Source: Lunularia cruciata | Lineage: Eukaryota; Streptophyta; Marchantiopsida; Lunulariales; Lunulariaceae | Length of the DNA: 64,000 bases | Reading direction: 5' to 3' | Assembly: GCA_948567375.1 (NCBI GenBank) | Contig: OX419755.1 | Location: 70,250,944 to 70,314,943 of the forward strand | Shown here: positions 59,580 to 64,000 of the stretch, piece after piece | How positions within the stretch are numbered: the first letter of the stretch is position 1 | How the letters are laid out: each line of letters starts with the position of its first letter | Position numbers and translations under genes: made by a program | Notes under the pieces: model-generated | What the model saw: the letters and a program-made list of their open reading frames with translations, nothing else | Databases searched by the model: none | Told to the model about the DNA's origin: nothing

Positions 59580-60269
59580 TATAACACACATTTGTGCATG
59601 TGTGTGGTATTGTGATATTTAGCTTGGTATTACAAGTACTTAAGAGATATTACTTATATAGAGATAAAGGATGGTTCTATATTAGTCATGGTTAGCTAAA
59701 GTTAGTCATAGCTAAGATAGAGGGGACCTTACTTTAGAGGAAGTAGAAAAGATGAGCACCACTATTTTGGATTTTAGTGTGTTGACTTGGTATTATTCCT
59801 AGGTGTTTGGATTTGAGGAAAGAGTTGAGACCTCTTGGGCCCGCAAGCCTTTTTGTTTTGGATTCTTCTTTAGTCCAAGGATAGCCCATGTGAAGGAATC
59901 CTTGACTTAGTGGTTGGGTCAATATAAGACCACATGCTTAGGGGAATATGCCCATGTGAATGGATATTCCTTTCTACTTTTTGACTTTACTTGACTTTTA
60001 GTCTAGTAACTTGAGTTACTACGGTAATTAGTAACTTTGGTACGTAACTATTTCACAAGTATATAAACAAGGGGTGAGGAGGTACTCATCATCCTTTCAT
60101 TTGCAACTATCTCTCTCTCATTGAGTTCTCTAGTGAGCAATGTCTTGAGTCTTGGAGTGTTAGCCTTGGAGGAGTATGATGGAGTTGGGGTTCCTTGCCT
60201 TCTTAGTCCATGGTGCGCTACCATAATAGCCATCAGAGGTTCATCCTGAGTGAGAGACAGGCCAGCTCA
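59580..60269 (+). mobile_element. Solo LTR L4
   Basis: 690 bp, the best preserved copy of the L family. It starts TATAACACAC (from TGTAACAC) and ends CCAGCTCA. A TATA box (TATATAAACAAG, about 60060) lies in the 3' half, as expected of an LTR, followed by a CT-rich leader. Flanks ATGACC and TAGACC share GACC and may be the target duplication. No gag or pol adjoins. Confidence 0.7.
60060..60067 (+). promoter_or_regulatory. TATA box of LTR L4
   Basis: ATATAAAC in the context AGTATATAAACAAGG. It is conserved in degraded form in L2 (TTATATAAACTAGGG, about 18520). Confidence 0.55.
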
Positions 60270-63010
60270 TAGACCAAGTCCAATTTCTATTAATTTTGCT
60301 TTGTATCTCAATTCAGGATAATGACTAATAAATAGGATATTGCATATACCTTATATATCTTCATTGTTTTTCTTTGACAAATTACTATGTAGAGAAGGTA
60401 TCTATTTCAATCTCATTATCAATACCATGATAATTTGGTACTAAATTCAACTCTTCTACCTTTAACAGGTTATATCTCTTACTTTAAGAGAAAAATAAGC
60501 TACCTTGGAAGTGGATCTGAATTAAGTGTATGATCTTTATTTTACATATCGTTTGTATTATATTATTTCTGAATAAATTCATAGAAATAAGTCAAACTAG
60601 TTTCATGTATGATGAAATATTAGTACTTACCTTTCTTGAATTCATCCATTTTGATTGCAACAATCTTAAAACAGTTTACCTCTTTGATTAAATAATAAAT
60701 GGTGATAGATTTTATTTCACAGAAAATAGTAGAGTCAAAACTCCTTTAAACTATATCATGTTCTGAAACAACTGATCTAAATATGTGTACAATTTACAGA
60801 TTGCAACTAAAATTTTAATTAGAAATTTTAAATTTTAAGTAATAAAATTTTAACTAGAAGTTATAAGAACAAGTAATTATTATTTGCATGCTTCTTTGGT
60901 TCTCTAATACTTTTTTAGAGTAGATAAATTGATAATTATTGAAGGCAACATATGATATGATAGTTCCTTATACAACTACAAAATCTGTCTTAAATTTAAG
61001 TAGATTAGTCCATCTTACTTATCAAATCAGATTAGAATCCATTGTACAATATGGTTGATCTAATATCAAATTATGTAGATTTAAGAATCTACCATTAAGG
61101 CTACGTACAATAGTATTCTTTCACTAAATAATGTTTAGTTTTGACTTCAACTCCAAATTTAAATGGATTTGAAGTTGCATCTAAATATTATTTAAAGAAA
61201 ATAAATTATTGTTATGTGGTCTTTAAGATAGATTGATGAGAATCAAAAGCAACATGAGATATTGCTAAGGAAGTCTCAATATTTGAGCATGAAATCTTGA
61301 AATTTGAGCATGAAATGTTAGAGCATATTAGATGTAAGATATGATGAACAAAATTATTTATGCTATCATTGATGGAAAAAATAATTATTTAGGGAATTAA
61401 TCATTTGGAGTATTTAATAGTGAATTGCTAATAAGATACTATGATTATAAGTCTTTAAGCTTCTTGATCTATAACCATATGCCCTACCTTCAGTGGAATT
61501 TGATTTAATCATAAGTACAGCAAAAGACAAAGTTATATGTCTTAGGTTTTAAATGCAATAAAACTGTAAGGTACATGGAATGAATTTCCCTAATTGATTC
61601 AATATAATTTTCAACATAAATTATAGATGAAAATTATGTAATTATAAGTACTAAAAGAAGTTACCAAGTGGGCTTAGAGCAAGACTGTATTATCTTGAAT
61701 CCTTGGTTTGAAAGTTAATCACCTCCAAGTATAAACTATAAAATAAGGTCAAAAATCATCTCAATTTTAATGTCAAGCTTTCTGGTCTTCCTATAATTAG
61801 TAATTATCTCTTATTATTATGTGATTTTACGTTAATAAATATGCATATTCATCACATTAATTTACTGATATGTCCTCCAAAAGTCTTCTTGGTATATTTG
61901 TGGCATCTAGTAGGATAAGAATTCTCCATCATAACTACTAATAATTCACATCATAACTTGCAAAGTCTTATCAGACATGATTCACTAATCCTTGTTATGA
62001 TACTTGATATAATGCATGTCAAAATCTTTCAAGATGAATTTTTTTTTTGCTTTTGTCCTATTATTTTTATTTTATTAAATCATCCTTCCTTCTAGAAGTC
62101 ATGGGAAATACTTGCTCATAATATGAGATAATTGATTTAATAAATATAAATTATAACTAGCATAATAATTATATATCTTTGACTATGTAACCACAAAATT
62201 TAAAGAGAAGGTATCAAAATATTAAATTAACACTAAATTATATATTTTAATTTATCAATTCATATGTATTTATTATTATTAAATTAAAAACCAATTAGAT
62301 GTAAATATATACTTGGAAAAGGAACTATTATTTGAGTAATATACAGCTTAGGTTAAATAAGATTAGGAATTGACATAATCGAACATCTATCATCATCTTA
62401 AAGTATTTTATATTTGAAACAACAATTTTCCAAACAAGCACTATATAATCTAGCAATATAAGCATACAATTTTATTAGATCTATTCAATCTAGTGCTTAT
62501 TTTAACAATCGATTCCCAAAAAAGATTCATTATATCATTGTTTTTCTAATCCAAGAAGTGAAATAAACATATCTTATATATGAATTAAGGAGAGACTGAG
62601 TGTATATATAAGGATATTTCCTAAGATAATTATATTTTCCTAATTATTGACATATAGTAGTTTGGTTACTTTTCATAATAATTTAACAGAAATTTTACAT
62701 AAAGGTTGCTAGAAACTTCTAATACATATTTTGAAAGTATATATAGGAAGTTTTATGAAGGAACCTAAAAACCTTCTTTGAGACAAAGTAAGCTAGAAGT
62801 ATATTATGAAAAATTATAGACTTGGGCCTTAAGGTATTGAGAAACTTTCTTAGGGACTAATTAACTTGGTTTGGAAGTTAACTTCTAACTTCTACCATAA
62901 AGAAGCTTGTGTAAAGCTCAAATATCATTTGTAAGCCTTGGGTAATCTCTTCTATTTAGTTTTTTATATACCTCTTTCCTTCTATCTTACCTTCTTGATC
63001 TCTTGTATTG
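60270..63010. other. Very AT-rich non-coding DNA
   Basis: No open frame of note and almost no CG. A duplicated ATTTGAGCATGAAAT block lies at about 61281-61315. It is probably decayed transposon sequence. I cannot assign it to a family. Confidence 0.5.
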
Positions 63011-63020
63011 TAATCTTTTA

Positions 63021-63036
63021 TGTTGGTATTAGATCA
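63021..63036 (+). other. Possible LTR end and initiator-Met primer-binding site
   Basis: TGGTATTAGATC (63024-63035) differs from the plant LTR-element primer site TGGTATCAGAGC only by C-to-T and G-to-A changes. It follows a TATA-like TTTTTTATATACC (about 62960) and a TATTGTAATC block typical of an LTR 3' end. The LTR start and the internal genes were not identified. Confidence 0.4.
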
Positions 63037-64000
63037 AGAATACAATGAATATGAATCTATGTTACTTCTGAACGAGCACTTCCAAACAATAAGGATTCTT
63101 GAGTCCATATAATACTTAGGTATTATTTACATATTAATAATTTTATAATGCCTTACTGTCATCAAGTAATATAAACTACATTGTACCTTGTACATGGGAC
63201 ATCCTTTACAATGTTGTGCATGAGCACACTTGTTAACTAGAATGATGGTGTGTTAACTAGAATGGTTGGGTGATTGTATTATTTTTTCTTGTATAAACAA
63301 AAATATACTACCAAACACTTCTTGCATGGATGCTTTGAGGATTTGACTAAGATGATTGATATACTTCACAAAGGTAATATTTTGATCTTATCATTATGAT
63401 CAAGTAAGGAATCTAGAATATTTCCTTCTAGATCCTCACAAGTTACTCTAAAAGCTTCTAGAATGAAGAAATCAGTCAAAAAGATTAAGAATCTATCCAT
63501 ATGATTCCTTTTCTTCTTTTTTATTGCAGTAGCTTTTAGAACTTACCTAATGTTAGATATTACTGAATATAACATTAAATTTATTACTAGTATATAGATA
63601 AAGGAGTGTAAAGTCACTTTTCTAGCTTGAATTTCAAATGAATAAGTTATATTCTAGTGTAAGAGAGTATAATTTTCTATATTGAGCATCCATGAGAGGA
63701 TTTTAAAGTTAGTTGAGATTCAATTTGGAATTCTTATGAGAAGTAGGAGTAACATGAGTGAGACATGAGTGTAGTTTGATTGTCATCATAATTTCTAGGC
63801 AAGAATGGATTTAGTGTGACGAACTAGGGTTTTGAATCTAAGATATAGCAAGATTTTGTTGACTTAGTGTATAATTCTTATAGAATTTATTGAATCAATC
63901 TTGTACATATCACATGGATCACCCAATTTGGCTTGAGATTGTTTATACTAGCAATGGATAATATAAAGTCCCCATAAGTCATAGATATATGATAAAAAAA
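63037..64000. other. Unassigned AT-rich DNA
   Basis: Would be the internal region of an LTR element if the 63.02-kb site is real, but I see no gag motif. The window ends inside this stretch. Confidence 0.4.

Noticed and set aside
1-64000. CRISPR arrays, rRNA or tRNA genes, organellar inserts
   Set aside because: No regularly spaced short repeats with unique spacers, no rRNA signature and no complete tRNA cloverleaf were seen.

Overview
The window is nuclear DNA from a plant. Three genes can be modelled on plant families with GT-AG introns: a peroxisomal-type polyamine oxidase (about 8.97-12.8 kb, + strand, nine coding exons), a short-chain dehydrogenase/reductase (36.5-37.4 kb, + strand), and a homologue of KRTCAP2, a small membrane subunit of the oligosaccharyltransferase complex (52.5-55.0 kb, - strand, five coding exons). 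The rest is mostly decayed transposable elements with mutated reading frames. The species cannot be fixed from the sequence. A non-seed land plant is my best guess, because most LINE copies belong to a lineage carrying a restriction-like endonuclease, which differs from the L1 and RTE types usual in flowering plants; this is inference only.

Layout: 0-2 kb no gene recognised. 2.05-4.25 kb LINE fragments. 4.3-7.1 kb no gene recognised. 7.1-12.9 kb polyamine oxidase with a long pyrimidine-rich leader. 13.8-15.75 kb two LINE copies, one broken by a solo LTR. 15.75-29.2 kb old minus-strand LINE remnants, two more solo LTRs and a plus-strand LINE copy. 29.2-36.5 kb mostly unassigned, with a degenerate tandem duplication and three short LINE pieces. 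36.5-37.4 kb SDR gene. 38.9-49.8 kb a Copia element (minus) with a complete Ty3/gypsy chromovirus (plus, 40054-45681) nested in its pol region. 49.8-55.3 kb the KRTCAP2 gene and unassigned DNA. 55.78-59.54 kb a boundary-complete LINE copy (minus). 59.58-60.27 kb a fourth solo LTR. 60.3-64 kb very AT-rich DNA with a possible LTR end and primer-binding site near 63.02 kb.

The strongest observation is the LINE family. It has an N-terminal C2H2 zinc finger, an RT with an ADD catalytic core, a CCHC-like finger and a region resembling an R2/R4-type restriction-like endonuclease near the 3' end. It has no poly(A) tail. Four copies are flanked by target duplications that are each 14 bp long (two exact, one with a length difference just outside, one with two mismatches). 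Extra target-like DNA at the 5' junction is seen in several copies. The three host genes act in unrelated processes (polyamine catabolism, small-molecule oxidoreduction, N-glycosylation) and show no sign of functional linkage.
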